Source of the DNA: Galbibacter sp. BG1
GTDB taxonomy: Bacteria > Bacteroidota > Bacteroidia > Flavobacteriales > Flavobacteriaceae
DNA: 64,000 nucleotides
Assembly: GCF_013391805.1 (NCBI RefSeq)
Contig: NZ_CP058364.1
Span: forward strand, 496,501 to 560,500
Reading direction: 5' to 3'
Numbering within the stretch: position 1 is the first letter of the stretch; each line of letters begins with the position of its first letter. This document shows positions 51,462-60,269 of this stretch, piece by piece. Under the pieces are notes generated by a model. The model was given only the letters and a program-made list of their open reading frames with translations. It made no database searches and had not been told where the DNA came from. The position numbers and the translations under genes were made by a program.

Positions 51462-51488
51462 ATGTTTTGTTGCAGTAACCAAATAAGA

Positions 51489-52064
51489 TTAAAAGAAGAA
51501 ATATCCTAAAGTAAATTGAAAAACACCGTTGTATACCTCTTCAACATCATCGTCTTCAACAATATTACTTAAACCCAAGTTATATCTTCCATCTATAAAA
51601 AGGCCATTTTGGAATTCGTAACCCAATCCAAAATTCAAACCAAAATCTAAATTTTTTAATTCGTCCTTTACGTCAATTTCAGCTGAAACATCCCCTTCTT
51701 CACCTTTAGCTTTGGCAGATAATAGAAAACCTACTTGAGGTCCGGCTTGAATACTAAAGCCATCTGCAACATAATATTTTCCCATTAAGGGCACATTTAA
51801 GTAATCAAACTTCAATGTTTCGTTCCCTTCTTTAGCTCCTTGAGCCGAGTACAATAATTCTGGTTGAAAAGAGAACTTTTCGGAAATTGGAAATTGTGCA
51901 ACTGCCCCCGCCACAAAAGAAGTCCGAGAACCAAATTCTTCAGCATCATCCCCACGTAGATGAGCAATGTTTAAACCTGCTTTGGCGCCTATTTTAAAAT
52001 CTTGGGCGTTTGCTGAAATTGCAAAAGCAGTTAGGGCTAATGCGGTTAAAAATAATTTTTTCAT
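51489..52064 (-). CDS. PorT-like outer-membrane beta-barrel protein, paralogue 1
   Basis: This 191-residue protein has a signal peptide (LFLTALALTAFAISANA) and an eight-strand barrel pattern. Blocks are FKIGAKAGLNIAHLRGDDAE, FSFQPELLYSAQGAKEG, YLNVPLMGKYYVADGFSIQA, GPQVGFLLSAKAKGEEGD and FGLNFGLGYEFQNGLFIDGR. The end is GVFQFTLGYFFF, with an aromatic last residue, as expected for BAM-assembled barrels. It matches the OMP_b-brl_2/PorT-like family. The exact role is unknown. The next gene is a clear paralogue, and each has its own terminator. Confidence 0.9.
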   Translation of the reverse strand: MKKLFLTALALTAFAISANAQDFKIGAKAGLNIAHLRGDDAEEFGSRTSFVAGAVAQFPISEKFSFQPELLYSAQGAKEGNETLKFDYLNVPLMGKYYVADGFSIQAGPQVGFLLSAKAKGEEGDVSAEIDVKDELKNLDFGLNFGLGYEFQNGLFIDGRYNLGLSNIVEDDDVEEVYNGVFQFTLGYFFF

Positions 52065-52142
52065 TAGTAATTAGTTTAAAGATTTAGAGTGCTAAAATAG
52101 AGTAAAAATTTTAAATTTTTTATATTTCTTGAGGTTAGTATC

Positions 52143-52172
52143 AAAAAAAACGGAGGCGATTGCCTCCGTTTT
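52143..52172 (-). terminator. Intrinsic terminator of the second PorT-like gene
   Basis: AAAACGGAGGC and GCCTCCGTTTT form a perfect 11-bp stem around GATT, with flanking A and T runs. On the minus strand it follows the stop at 52193 by about 20 bases. Confidence 0.88.
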
Positions 52173-52192
52173 ACTTCGTATCTTTTTTACTT

Positions 52193-52786
52193 CTAGAAAA
52201 AGAATCCAGCACCTACTTGCCAAACACCGTTCTTTTGTTCGAAATCGAAATCGTCGCCATCGTCAACCACATTAGAAAGTCCTAAATTGTATCTTCCTGT
52301 TAGGAAAATTCCGTTTGAAAATTCATAACCCACTCCAAAATTCAATCCGAAGTCTATATCTTTATAGAAATCATCTGGATCGACAGATAAAGAACTGTCA
52401 TCGCCATTAGCTTCCCATTCCTTTGAAACCAAAACTCCAACTTGAGGCCCCACTTCTACGCTAAAAGCGTCTGTAACAAAGTACTTTCCCATTAATGGAA
52501 AATTAATATATCCCAATTTGGCCTTTATATTATCTTCCCCTCCAAAATCTCCTTCAGCCCCTTGAGAAGAGTATAAGATTTCTGGTTGGAACGCAAATTT
52601 TTCAGAAAATTTAAATTCTGCTAAACCTCCTACAAAGAATGAAGTTCTTACCTCAGCGTCATCAGCATCATCGCCGCGAAAATTGGCAAAGTTAAATCCA
52701 CCTTTTGCACCCAATCTTATATCCTGTGCATGCGAACTAAAAGAAAACGCTACAAGCGCTATGGCAATAAAAAAGTAATTTTTCAT
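52193..52786 (-). CDS. PorT-like outer-membrane beta-barrel protein, paralogue 2
   Basis: This 197-residue protein has a signal peptide (FFIAIALVAFSFSSHAQ) and the same block order as its neighbour: IRLGAKGGFNFANFRGDDAD, FAFQPEILYSSQGAEGD, YINFPLMGKYFVTDAFSVEV, GPQVGVLVSKEW and FGLNFGVGYEFSNGIFLTGR, ending GVWQVGAGFFF. Loop sequences differ most and are rich in Asp, which could mean different surface ligands or calcium binding. The pair clearly arose by tandem duplication. Function is unknown. Confidence 0.9.
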   Translation of the reverse strand: MKNYFFIAIALVAFSFSSHAQDIRLGAKGGFNFANFRGDDADDAEVRTSFFVGGLAEFKFSEKFAFQPEILYSSQGAEGDFGGEDNIKAKLGYINFPLMGKYFVTDAFSVEVGPQVGVLVSKEWEANGDDSSLSVDPDDFYKDIDFGLNFGVGYEFSNGIFLTGRYNLGLSNVVDDGDDFDFEQKNGVWQVGAGFFF

Positions 52787-52913
52787 ATTTAATATTTTTT
52801 AAGATTTGTTCCGCTAAAGTACAGTATAGGACTACAAAAATATGTTAGACCATTGTTAAAAGCTTACCAAAGTTTTCTAAAATACTTTCTCAACTTTAGC
52901 TTAATTTTACCAT

Positions 52914-53816
52914 ATGAAATGGAACCATGCCCTTAAAGATTATGAGAATTATTTAAAGATAGAAAGGGGACTGTCTAAAAACTCGGTAACCAATTACTGT
53001 TTAGACATCCAAAAACTCATATCCTTTCTTGAACAGAACAACATGGCAGTTTCCCCGATTCAAATTTCTACGGAAAACCTTCAGGAATTTATTTACGAAA
53101 CTGCAAAAACCATTAATCCGCGTTCCCAGGCACGGTTAATTTCTGGACTCAAAAGTTTTTTTAACTACCTAATTTTTGAAGATTACCGAAAAGACAACCC
53201 CACCGAATTAATAGAATCTCCCAAAGTGGGGCGCAAACTCCCAGATACCCTTGCAGAAGATGAAATAGATGCCCTTATTGCGGCCATAGATTTAAGCACT
53301 CCCGAAGGGGAACGAAACCGAACAATGCTCGAGACCTTATACAGTTGCGGATTGCGGGTTTCGGAGCTGGTAGCTCTTAAAATTTCTGATCTTTTCTTTG
53401 AAGAGGGCTTTATTAAGGTAAGCGGGAAAGGAGACAAGCAACGCTTTGTACCAATTGCAAATACCACGATTAAATACATCGCTATTTATATCAACGAAGT
53501 TAGGCCACATATTAATATTCAAAAAGGATTTGAAGATTTTGTTTTTTTGAATAGAAGGGGAAAAAGCCTTACCCGCGCCATGGTTTTTACGGTTATTAAG
53601 AACGCTACCGTAAAAGCAGGCATTAAAAAAAATGTGAGTCCGCATACCTTTAGACATTCTTTTGCTACCCATTTGCTGCAAAACGGAGCCGACCTCCGCG
53701 CCATACAACAAATGCTCGGGCATGAAAGCATCACCACTACCGAGGTTTATATGCACCTTAACCGTAATGATCTTGCTCGGGTAATCGACAAGCACCATCC
53801 CAGAAAGGATTTTTAA
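52914..53816 (+). CDS. xerD: Site-specific tyrosine recombinase XerD
   Basis: This 300-residue recombinase resolves chromosome dimers at dif. The N-terminal SAM-like core-binding domain spans residues 1-90 (YLKIERGLSKNSVTNYCLDI). The catalytic domain has R148 (SCGLRVSELVAL), K172 (VSGKGDKQRFVP), H244 and R247 (SPHTFRHSFATHLL), H270 (MLGHESITTTE) and the nucleophile Y279. All six expected residues are present. The length is that of chromosomal XerD rather than an integrase from a mobile element, and no attachment-site duplication or cargo is seen nearby. Confidence 0.94.
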   Translation: MKWNHALKDYENYLKIERGLSKNSVTNYCLDIQKLISFLEQNNMAVSPIQISTENLQEFIYETAKTINPRSQARLISGLKSFFNYLIFEDYRKDNPTELIESPKVGRKLPDTLAEDEIDALIAAIDLSTPEGERNRTMLETLYSCGLRVSELVALKISDLFFEEGFIKVSGKGDKQRFVPIANTTIKYIAIYINEVRPHINIQKGFEDFVFLNRRGKSLTRAMVFTVIKNATVKAGIKKNVSPHTFRHSFATHLLQNGADLRAIQQMLGHESITTTEVYMHLNRNDLARVIDKHHPRKDF

Positions 53817-53910
53817 CTTTTTGTTATCGCTAATTCTGTCTTTTTATTTGGAAATTTATACTTCCAACGGTTACACTCAAAGTTAATAACATAAAAACCC
53901 ATAGAAAAAG

Positions 53911-54858
53911 ATGAAATTTTATACATTAAAAAATGACAGAAAGTTACCAGCTATTGGTTTAGGAACGTGGAAATCTGATCCCGGAAAAGTAGGAGAAGCC
54001 GTTATCGAAGCTATAAAAGTTGGTTACAGACATATTGACTGCGCAGCAGTTTACGGTAATGAAGCAGAAATAGGTGAAGCCCTAAACAAAGCATTTGCCG
54101 ATGGTTTGGTAAAAAGGGAAGATTTATGGATTACCTCCAAACTTTGGAATAACGCCCATGAAAAGGACAAGGTAATCCCTGCATTGCAAAAAACCCTGAA
54201 CGACTTACAATTGGATTATCTGGATCTCTATCTCATTCATTGGCCTGTGGCTTTTAAAGAAGGCGTAGGTTTCCCAGAAAAGGCAGAAGATTTTTTATCT
54301 TTAGAAGAAGTTCCCATTATAGAAACGTGGAAAAAGATGGAGGAAGCTCATGAAAAGGGTATGGTAAAAAGTATTGGCGTATCCAACTTCAGTATAGAAA
54401 AATTAAAAGACCTTTTGGTAGATGCCAATTTACAGCCAGAGGTAAACCAAGTAGAGTTACACCCGCTTTTGCAACAGGAAGAATTGTTGGAATTTTGCGA
54501 CAATAACTCCATTATCTTAACAGGATATTCACCTTTAGGTTCTGGAGATCGCTCGCAAGACATGAAAAAAGATGACGAACCGAATTTATTGGAAAACGAG
54601 ACTATTATTGAAATTGCCAAAGAGCACGATTGTTCGCCAGCACAGGTTCTTATCTCTTGGCATTTAAGCAGGGGAACGGCAGTAATTCCGAAGTCCACCA
54701 ACCCTAAAAGGATAAAAGAGAATTTAGAAAGTTACGATGTAGAGCTTACCGAAAAGAATGTAAGCGCTATTAGAAAACTAAATGAACACTATCGATATGT
54801 AGATGGTAAGTTCTTTGAAATGGAAGGAAGCCCCTACCATAACATTTACGACGAGTAG
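53911..54858 (+). CDS. Aldo/keto reductase
   Basis: This 315-residue NADPH-dependent (beta/alpha)8 oxidoreductase has the full catalytic tetrad: D43 and Y48 in IDCAAVYGNE, K77 in ITSKLWN and H110 in LIHWPVAF. SIGVSNFSIEKL, VNQVELHPLLQQ and IPKSTNPKRIKENLE (the NADP phosphate site) complete the pattern. It resembles the aldose reductase/2,5-diketogluconate reductase group. It probably detoxifies aldehydes or reduces sugars in the cytoplasm. It is monocistronic with a strong terminator. Confidence 0.93.
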   Translation: MKFYTLKNDRKLPAIGLGTWKSDPGKVGEAVIEAIKVGYRHIDCAAVYGNEAEIGEALNKAFADGLVKREDLWITSKLWNNAHEKDKVIPALQKTLNDLQLDYLDLYLIHWPVAFKEGVGFPEKAEDFLSLEEVPIIETWKKMEEAHEKGMVKSIGVSNFSIEKLKDLLVDANLQPEVNQVELHPLLQQEELLEFCDNNSIILTGYSPLGSGDRSQDMKKDDEPNLLENETIIEIAKEHDCSPAQVLISWHLSRGTAVIPKSTNPKRIKENLESYDVELTEKNVSAIRKLNEHYRYVDGKFFEMEGSPYHNIYDE

Positions 54859-54880
54859 ACTTTTATATATACAACTCATT

Positions 54881-54921
54881 AAGAGGCCTGATTTTCAACA
54901 TTGAAAAATCGGGCCTTTTTC
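54881..54921 (+). terminator. Intrinsic terminator of the aldo/keto reductase gene
   Basis: AGGCCTGATTTTCAA and TTGAAAAATCGGGCCTT pair (with one mismatch and a G-T pair) and lead into TTTTT. It lies between this gene and the convergent rhodanese gene and may serve both. Confidence 0.82.
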
Positions 54922-54925
54922 AATT

Positions 54926-55309
54926 TTACCGCTTATTTTTAACTACTTCACCGCCGCTTTCGCTCCATGCATCGAACCCACCGTCTAGATTGGTTACATT
55001 TGTATAACCCAAAGAATCCAACACCTTAGATGCTTTTGCACTTCTCCCTCCTGCTTTACAATAAAGATAAATCTTTTTTGAGGCATCAATTTTCGAAACT
55101 GCCTTTACGAAGCCAGGAGCTCGGTAATCGATATTTTTAGCTTGTTTAAGGTGTCCGCCTTCAAACTCTTCAGGAGTGCGCACATCTATTAAAACCACAT
55201 CGGCTGTATGGGCACCTTGAAAATTGGCAATCTCCATTTGCTTCACTTGTGCGGTCATCTGCTGAAAAGAAATTGTCAGCAGAAAAAAAATAAAACTTTT
55301 AACGTTCAT
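54926..55309 (-). CDS. Exported single-domain rhodanese
   Basis: This 127-residue protein has a signal peptide (FIFFLLTISFQQMTAQ). The rhodanese domain reads VVLIDVRTPEEFEGGHLKQA, with the active-site loop YLYCKAGGRSAKA (C84), then LDSLGYTNVTNLDGGFDAW. Rhodaneses carry sulfane sulfur on the active Cys. An exported copy may work in periplasmic sulfur transfer or thiol handling. The length and fold are complete. It is monocistronic and divergent from the third ECF sigma gene. Confidence 0.92.
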   Translation of the reverse strand: MNVKSFIFFLLTISFQQMTAQVKQMEIANFQGAHTADVVLIDVRTPEEFEGGHLKQAKNIDYRAPGFVKAVSKIDASKKIYLYCKAGGRSAKASKVLDSLGYTNVTNLDGGFDAWSESGGEVVKNKR

Positions 55310-55363
55310 CTAACTAAAATTAAAAAGCGGTTTCGTTCCTTGTTATACTACAAAACTACGAAA

Positions 55364-55393
55364 GTGATAATTAAACTTTTTATCATACTTTTG
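55364..55393 (+). promoter_or_regulatory. Promoter of the third ECF operon
   Basis: TACTTTTG (55386-55393) is a perfect -7 box 18 bases before the GTG at 55412. GTG at 55364-55366 lies at the -33 position with 19-base spacing, one base off TTG. The match to the housekeeping consensus suggests vegetative expression of this sigma factor. Confidence 0.5.
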
Positions 55394-55411
55394 AAATAAA
55401 ATTAAAATTGC

Positions 55412-55972
55412 GTGGCTAAGAACCAACTTGATCCTTCAAAATGGGTAGATCTCTATGCAGACTATCTTTTTAATTATACCATTTCTCGCGTAAACGATAG
55501 TATCGTAGCAGAAGATTTGGTACAAGAAACCTTTTTGGCTGGTTTAAAATCTGCTAAAAATTTTAAAGGGGAAGCTGCAGAACGCACTTGGTTGATTTCT
55601 ATACTGAAAAGAAAAATTATAGATCATTATAGAAAAATAAATTCCAAAAAAGGGAAAGCTGAAGTAAAAATGGGCTTTTCCAATAGAGAAGATGAAGAGG
55701 GCGATTGGCTGGAAGACCGGGTGGCAGACCCATTTGATATGAATGCGGAAGACACCCTGCAAAATGAAGAATTGGGTGTTGCCATACAGGAATGCCTGAT
55801 GAAATTGCCAAAAAAACAAGCAGATGTTTTTATAAAAAAAACAATTCAAGGCATGGATACCGAAGATATTTGTAAAGAATTAAATATCTCTGCGTCTAAT
55901 TTATGGGTGATAATCCACAGGGCCAGAACCGCTTTAATGGATTGTTTAGAAAATAATTGGTTTAAAAAATGA
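55412..55972 (+). CDS. ECF RNA polymerase sigma factor
   Basis: This 186-residue sigma factor starts at GTG. Region 2 reads WVDLYADYLFNYTISRVNDS, then IVAEDLVQETFLAGLKSAKNF and ERTWLISILKRKIIDHYRK. An acidic linker follows, and region 4 reads LPKKQADVFIKKTIQGMDTE, then DICKELNISASNLWVIIHRA. The NLWVIIHRAR form is typical of the Bacteroidota ECF type paired with small cysteine-containing partners. It overlaps the next gene by 4 bases (ATGA). Confidence 0.93.
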   Translation: MAKNQLDPSKWVDLYADYLFNYTISRVNDSIVAEDLVQETFLAGLKSAKNFKGEAAERTWLISILKRKIIDHYRKINSKKGKAEVKMGFSNREDEEGDWLEDRVADPFDMNAEDTLQNEELGVAIQECLMKLPKKQADVFIKKTIQGMDTEDICKELNISASNLWVIIHRARTALMDCLENNWFKK

Positions 55973-56223
55973 GTACTAAAAAAAATGTTTTCTTTATCTC
56001 TTGCGAAGAGGCCAAACACATTTGCGATAAGGTGCAATACGGAGAGGCCAGTTTGCTGGAAAAATTAAAATTAAATCTTAGGCTTTTATGGTGCAGGGCA
56101 ACTAAGTCTTATACAAAGCGTAATATGAAGCTTACCGAACTTTGTAAGGAAGCACAGATAAAAACCCTGGATGAACAGAAAAAGAGTGAAATGAAGAAAC
56201 GCTTGGAATCTCAAGAAAGCTAG
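55969..56223 (+). CDS. Small cysteine-containing protein, probable anti-sigma partner
   Basis: This is an 84-residue soluble protein with the pattern ISCEEAKHICDKVQYGEAS, then LKLNLRLLWCRATKSYTKRN and LCKEA. Relatives after ECF sigma genes in Flavobacteriaceae usually have a zinc-type HxxxCxxC at the LWCRAT position. Here the His and the second Cys appear to be Arg and Thr, so only one ligand remains. The 4-base overlap with the sigma gene indicates coupling. Its stop overlaps that of the convergent membrane-protein gene within the palindrome CTAG. The anti-sigma role is inferred. Confidence 0.7.
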   Translation: MSTKKNVFFISCEEAKHICDKVQYGEASLLEKLKLNLRLLWCRATKSYTKRNMKLTELCKEAQIKTLDEQKKSEMKKRLESQES

Positions 56224-57032
56224 AAAACCAATAGCATGAGCCACCAAAGTATGGATATACTTTCTACAAAAAAACTGGCGTAATAAGAAGATTGCTCCTT
56301 TTTTGCCGAAATAATCGCCGAAAGCAGTAAAAGTCCGACACATCCTTCCACCAGAAATACAGTATTAATTGTAGTTGTCTTGATATAACTTAGAACTAAA
56401 AACAACACAATTAAAATAGCCCCCAACCACTTTACTCCCCTTACCCCTAAAACCTGAGGCAAAGTTCGTAACCACGGCTCATCGGTGTTTAAATCCCTAA
56501 TCTCAAAAGGGATAATAAGTATAATAATAAATACAAATCTTTGCACCAGCTCTAAGTAAGCAGACGAACTTAATTCCACATCATTATTCAATAGTGGTAA
56601 AATAACGGTAGACACCGACCAAGTAATGGCTACAATATAAATTTTAATTCCTTTTAAACTCCTAAAATTCCTTTGGGAAGAAATTGCCGGGACCACATAT
56701 AAAAAGGCAAGCACCACCAAAACCGAAGCGGTTATAAGCGTTTCAATATTCAATTTAAAAATATAATATAGGGCGATAAGCAGGCAAATACCGCTAAAAA
56801 TTTGAATGCCTCGAATGTATTTTTGGGTTACGAACACATAATGTTTTGCTAGCGGACTGTATTTTATGAAACTGTATTCCACAATTGTTCCAAAAAACAA
56901 GGCGTAACTTATATTTGGATCGAAATTTATATTGAAGTAAAGAGACGTAACCTGCGCAAGTGCAAAAACGCTCAATGCAACGTGTATACTGGTATCCAGA
57001 TAAAAATTAAAAATATACTTAAGTAGCTTCAT
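56220..57032 (-). CDS. UbiA-like polytopic membrane protein
   Basis: This 270-residue protein has about eight or nine hydrophobic helices. The segment IIPFEIRDLNTDEPWLRTLPQVLG near residue 190 looks like the second Asp motif (DxxxD) and following Thr-Leu-Pro of UbiA prenyltransferases. The first NDxxDxxxD motif is not found in the expected N-terminal loop, where only NINFDPNISYALFFG appears. It may be a divergent or non-catalytic member of the superfamily. It stands alone and is convergent with the ECF operon. Confidence 0.7.
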   Translation of the reverse strand: MKLLKYIFNFYLDTSIHVALSVFALAQVTSLYFNINFDPNISYALFFGTIVEYSFIKYSPLAKHYVFVTQKYIRGIQIFSGICLLIALYYIFKLNIETLITASVLVVLAFLYVVPAISSQRNFRSLKGIKIYIVAITWSVSTVILPLLNNDVELSSSAYLELVQRFVFIIILIIPFEIRDLNTDEPWLRTLPQVLGVRGVKWLGAILIVLFLVLSYIKTTTINTVFLVEGCVGLLLLSAIISAKKEQSSYYASFFVESISILWWLMLLVF

Positions 57033-57131
57033 TTCAACAAAATAGCCATATAAATGTTAATTCCATTAAAGGGTGTTTAAAACTTTAGTTAAAGCCGTTT
57101 TAAAAGTACTTTTTTTAACCATAATTATATG

Positions 57132-57139
57132 TACTTTTG
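57132..57139 (+). promoter_or_regulatory. -7 box of gcvP
   Basis: TACTTTTG matches TAnnTTTG and lies 30 bases before the ATG at 57170. The -33 position has TTT rather than TTG at 19-base spacing. Confidence 0.5.
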
Positions 57140-57169
57140 CGCAAATTAAAACATTTTTAGACGGTTATA

Positions 57170-60019
57170 ATGAAAACAGATTCTTTTGTTACCCGCCATA
57201 TTGGCCCACAAGAAGATGATTTAAACACCATGTTTTCTACAGTTGGTGTAAATAACATGGATGAGCTTCTCTATGAAACCTTTCCAGATGGAATCCGATT
57301 AAAGTCGGATTTAGATCTTCCGGAAGCGATGACAGAATATGAGTATTTGGCGCATTTAAAACAGCTTGCGGCTAAAAACAAAGTATTTAAAACCTATATC
57401 GGTTTAGGATACCATGAGTCTATCACACCTTCGGTAATCAAGAGAAACATTTTGGAAAATCCGGGTTGGTATACCGCTTACACTCCTTATCAAGCAGAAA
57501 TTGCTCAAGGAAGGTTGGAAGCTTTATTAAACTTCCAAACCATGATTTGCGACCTTACCGGAATGGAGTTGGCCAATGCTTCCCTTTTAGATGAAGGTTC
57601 TGCTGCCGCAGAAGCCATGTCGATGTTATTTGGGGCAAGAAGCAGGGATCAAAAGAAAAGCAACATCAATAAGTTTTTTGTTTCCGAAGAAGTTTTACCA
57701 CAAACCCTATCGGTTTTAAAATCACATGCCTCGCCATTAGAGATAGAATTGGTTGTAGGAGACCATACATCTTTTGATTTTTCTGAGGATTATTTTGGAG
57801 CTTTTCTGCAATATCCAGGGAAATATGGAGCTATTTTTAATTATTCAGAATTTGTTTCAAAAGCAAACGAAAAAGGAATAAAAGTGGCTTTTGCTGCAGA
57901 TATTTTAAGCTTGGTAAACCTTACCCCTCCAGGGGAATTTGGGGCAGAAGTAGTTGTGGGAACTACTCAACGTTTTGGTATCCCTTTGGGATATGGAGGT
58001 CCGCATGCCGCTTTTTTCGCAACTAAAGATGCTTACAAAAGAAATATTCCCGGTAGAATAATAGGTGTTACCAAAGATATGGACGGCAACCGTGCCCTCC
58101 GCATGGCATTGCAAACTAGGGAACAACATATTAAAAGGGACAAAGCCACATCCAACATTTGTACCGCTCAAGTTTTACTAGCGGTGATGGCTGGAATGTA
58201 TGCGGTTTACCACGGCCCTAAAGGACTTAAATATATTGCTGATAAAGTACACAATTCTGCCACAGCGCTTTCTAAGGCACTAGCGGATTTAGGTTACGAT
58301 CAGCTGAACGATTCTTATTTTGATACTATTTTAGTTAAAGCAGATGCTCGAAATGTTAAGAGCATTGCAGAACTGGAAGATGTAAACTTTTTATATGTAG
58401 ATGGCGATAAGGTGGCCATTTCCCTAAATGAAGCAACTACGTTAAAAGATTTGAATGCTATCGTTCAGATTTTTGCCGATGCAGCTGGGAAAAATACGAT
58501 TAAAATTGAAAAGCTTATAGAAAATACAGCCATTCTAAATGGAACGGCACGTGTTTCTCCGTTCTTGGAAAACGAAGTATTTAATTCGTATCATTCCGAA
58601 ACGGCCCTCATGCGTTATATCAAGAAATTAGAGCGTAAAGATTTAGCTTTAAATCATTCTATGATTTCCTTGGGATCTTGTACCATGAAGTTGAATGCCG
58701 CTTCTGAAATGCTCCCTCTTAGTTGGGATGAATGGGGAAATATTCACCCATTTGTACCGGTAGAGCAAGCGCAGGGGTATCAAGAAGTATTAAAGACACT
58801 TGAAGAGCAATTAAACGTAATTACTGGTTTTGCTGGTACGTCGCTTCAGCCAAATTCTGGTGCTCAAGGGGAATACGCCGGTTTGTTGGTAATTCGTGCA
58901 TATCACGCATCCCGCAACGAATCGCACCGAAATATCTGTTTAATCCCTGCTTCTGCCCATGGTACCAATCCTGCATCAGCAGTATTAGCTGGTATGACAG
59001 TAGTGGTTACCAAAACAGACGACAAAGGAAATATCGATATAGAAGATCTGCGGGAAAAAGCAGAAAAATATAAAGAAAATCTAGCTGCATTGATGGTTAC
59101 TTATCCTTCAACGCACGGTGTTTTTGAGTCTTCCATTAAAGAAATCACTCAATTGATACACGACAACGGCGGACAGGTTTATATGGATGGTGCCAATATG
59201 AATGCTCAAGTGGGACTTACCAATCCTGCAACTATTGGGGCAGATGTTTGTCATTTAAACCTTCATAAAACTTTTGCCATACCACATGGTGGTGGTGGTC
59301 CCGGTGTTGGCCCAATCTGCGTCGCAGAACATTTAGTACAGTTTTTACCATCGAACCCGGTAATTAAAACAGGTGGTGAAAATGCTATTGATGCCATTTC
59401 TGCTGCACCATGGGGAAGCTCTTTAGTATGCCTTATCTCTTATGGATATATAAAAATGTTGGGGGCCAAAGGGTTAAAACAAGTAACCAGTACCGCTATC
59501 TTAAATGCCAATTATATTAAGAACAGGCTCAGCGGATCTTTTGACGTGCTTTACACTGGAGAAAAAGGAAGAGCCGCCCACGAGATGATTATCGACTGTC
59601 GCCCGTTTAAAGCTAAAGGTATCGAGGTAACCGATATTGCGAAACGACTTATCGATTATGGTTTCCATGCACCAACGGTTTCCTTCCCAGTAGCTGGAAC
59701 CATGATGATTGAACCTACGGAAAGTGAAAACTTAGCAGAACTCGATCGTTTTTGTGATGCTTTAATAGCTATTACCAAGGAGATTGAAGAACTGGAAGAA
59801 GGAGATAACAATAACGTTTTAAAGAACGCTCCACATACCTTGAAAATGGTAACGGCCAACAATTGGGAGTTTCCATATTCTAGGGAGAAAGCGGCATTTC
59901 CAATGGAATATATTGCAGATAATAAGTTTTGGCCTACCGTTAGACGTGTAGACGAAGCCTATGGAGATCGTAATTTAATGTGTACTTGCGCTCCTATAGA
60001 AGAATATATGGAAGCTTAA
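57170..60019 (+). CDS. gcvP: Glycine dehydrogenase (decarboxylating), P-protein
   Basis: This 949-residue PLP enzyme decarboxylates glycine and loads the aminomethyl group onto the lipoyl H-protein. It is the fused single-chain form. The N-terminal half has [32 protein letters not shown] and [20 protein letters not shown]. The C-terminal half has [29 protein letters not shown] and the PLP Lys700 in [18 protein letters not shown]. GcvT and GcvH are not in the window. LpdA (48422) can supply the L-protein. It is monocistronic with a -7 box upstream and a terminator-like repeat downstream. Confidence 0.97.
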   Translation: MKTDSFVTRHIGPQEDDLNTMFSTVGVNNMDELLYETFPDGIRLKSDLDLPEAMTEYEYLAHLKQLAAKNKVFKTYIGLGYHESITPSVIKRNILENPGWYTAYTPYQAEIAQGRLEALLNFQTMICDLTGMELANASLLDEGSAAAEAMSMLFGARSRDQKKSNINKFFVSEEVLPQTLSVLKSHASPLEIELVVGDHTSFDFSEDYFGAFLQYPGKYGAIFNYSEFVSKANEKGIKVAFAADILSLVNLTPPGEFGAEVVVGTTQRFGIPLGYGGPHAAFFATKDAYKRNIPGRIIGVTKDMDGNRALRMALQTREQHIKRDKATSNICTAQVLLAVMAGMYAVYHGPKGLKYIADKVHNSATALSKALADLGYDQLNDSYFDTILVKADARNVKSIAELEDVNFLYVDGDKVAISLNEATTLKDLNAIVQIFADAAGKNTIKIEKLIENTAILNGTARVSPFLENEVFNSYHSETALMRYIKKLERKDLALNHSMISLGSCTMKLNAASEMLPLSWDEWGNIHPFVPVEQAQGYQEVLKTLEEQLNVITGFAGTSLQPNSGAQGEYAGLLVIRAYHASRNESHRNICLIPASAHGTNPASAVLAGMTVVVTKTDDKGNIDIEDLREKAEKYKENLAALMVTYPSTHGVFESSIKEITQLIHDNGGQVYMDGANMNAQVGLTNPATIGADVCHLNLHKTFAIPHGGGGPGVGPICVAEHLVQFLPSNPVIKTGGENAIDAISAAPWGSSLVCLISYGYIKMLGAKGLKQVTSTAILNANYIKNRLSGSFDVLYTGEKGRAAHEMIIDCRPFKAKGIEVTDIAKRLIDYGFHAPTVSFPVAGTMMIEPTESENLAELDRFCDALIAITKEIEELEEGDNNNVLKNAPHTLKMVTANNWEFPYSREKAAFPMEYIADNKFWPTVRRVDEAYGDRNLMCTCAPIEEYMEA

Positions 60020-60069
60020 AATATTGCAAAGCAAGGCATCTTTTAAGTAGCTGTTAAAAACAACAAACT

Positions 60070-60146
60070 AGTGTCATACCCAGCCTATCAGAGCATTCCC
60101 GCTTAAGGAATCACCCTTCGATAAGCTTTGTATGACACTTTTTTTT
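60070..60146 (+). terminator. Terminator-like interspersed repeat after gcvP
   Basis: AGTGTCATAC (60070-60079) and GTATGACACT (60130-60139) are perfect complements separated by 50 bases, and a run of eight T residues follows. The interior contains CCCTTCGATAAGCTTTG, a variant of the CTTCGACAAGCTCAG element at 49994-50075. An interspersed element thus appears to have been used as the gcvP terminator. Nothing else is seen in the 250-base gap except the -7 box at 60246. Confidence 0.65.
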
Positions 60147-60245
60147 ACGCATTTCTCAAATATCTTTTTATAATAAAGTTCTTTTTTGCCTCTTTGGACA
60201 TCGTAAAAAAAACTATGCGTGCATAATATATTACTGAAGTAATTG

Positions 60246-60253
60246 TACCTTTG
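60246..60253 (+). promoter_or_regulatory. -7 box of the FabH-like operon
   Basis: TACCTTTG is a perfect TAnnTTTG match 16 bases before the ATG at 60270, which implies a very short leader. No TTG is seen at -33. Confidence 0.5.
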
Positions 60254-60269
60254 GTCAAATTTACTCTAA

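Noticed and set aside
52914-53816. Tyrosine recombinase as a sign of an integrated element
   Set aside because: Length, all catalytic residues and the lack of cargo, attachment-site repeats or a nearby tRNA identify chromosomal XerD.
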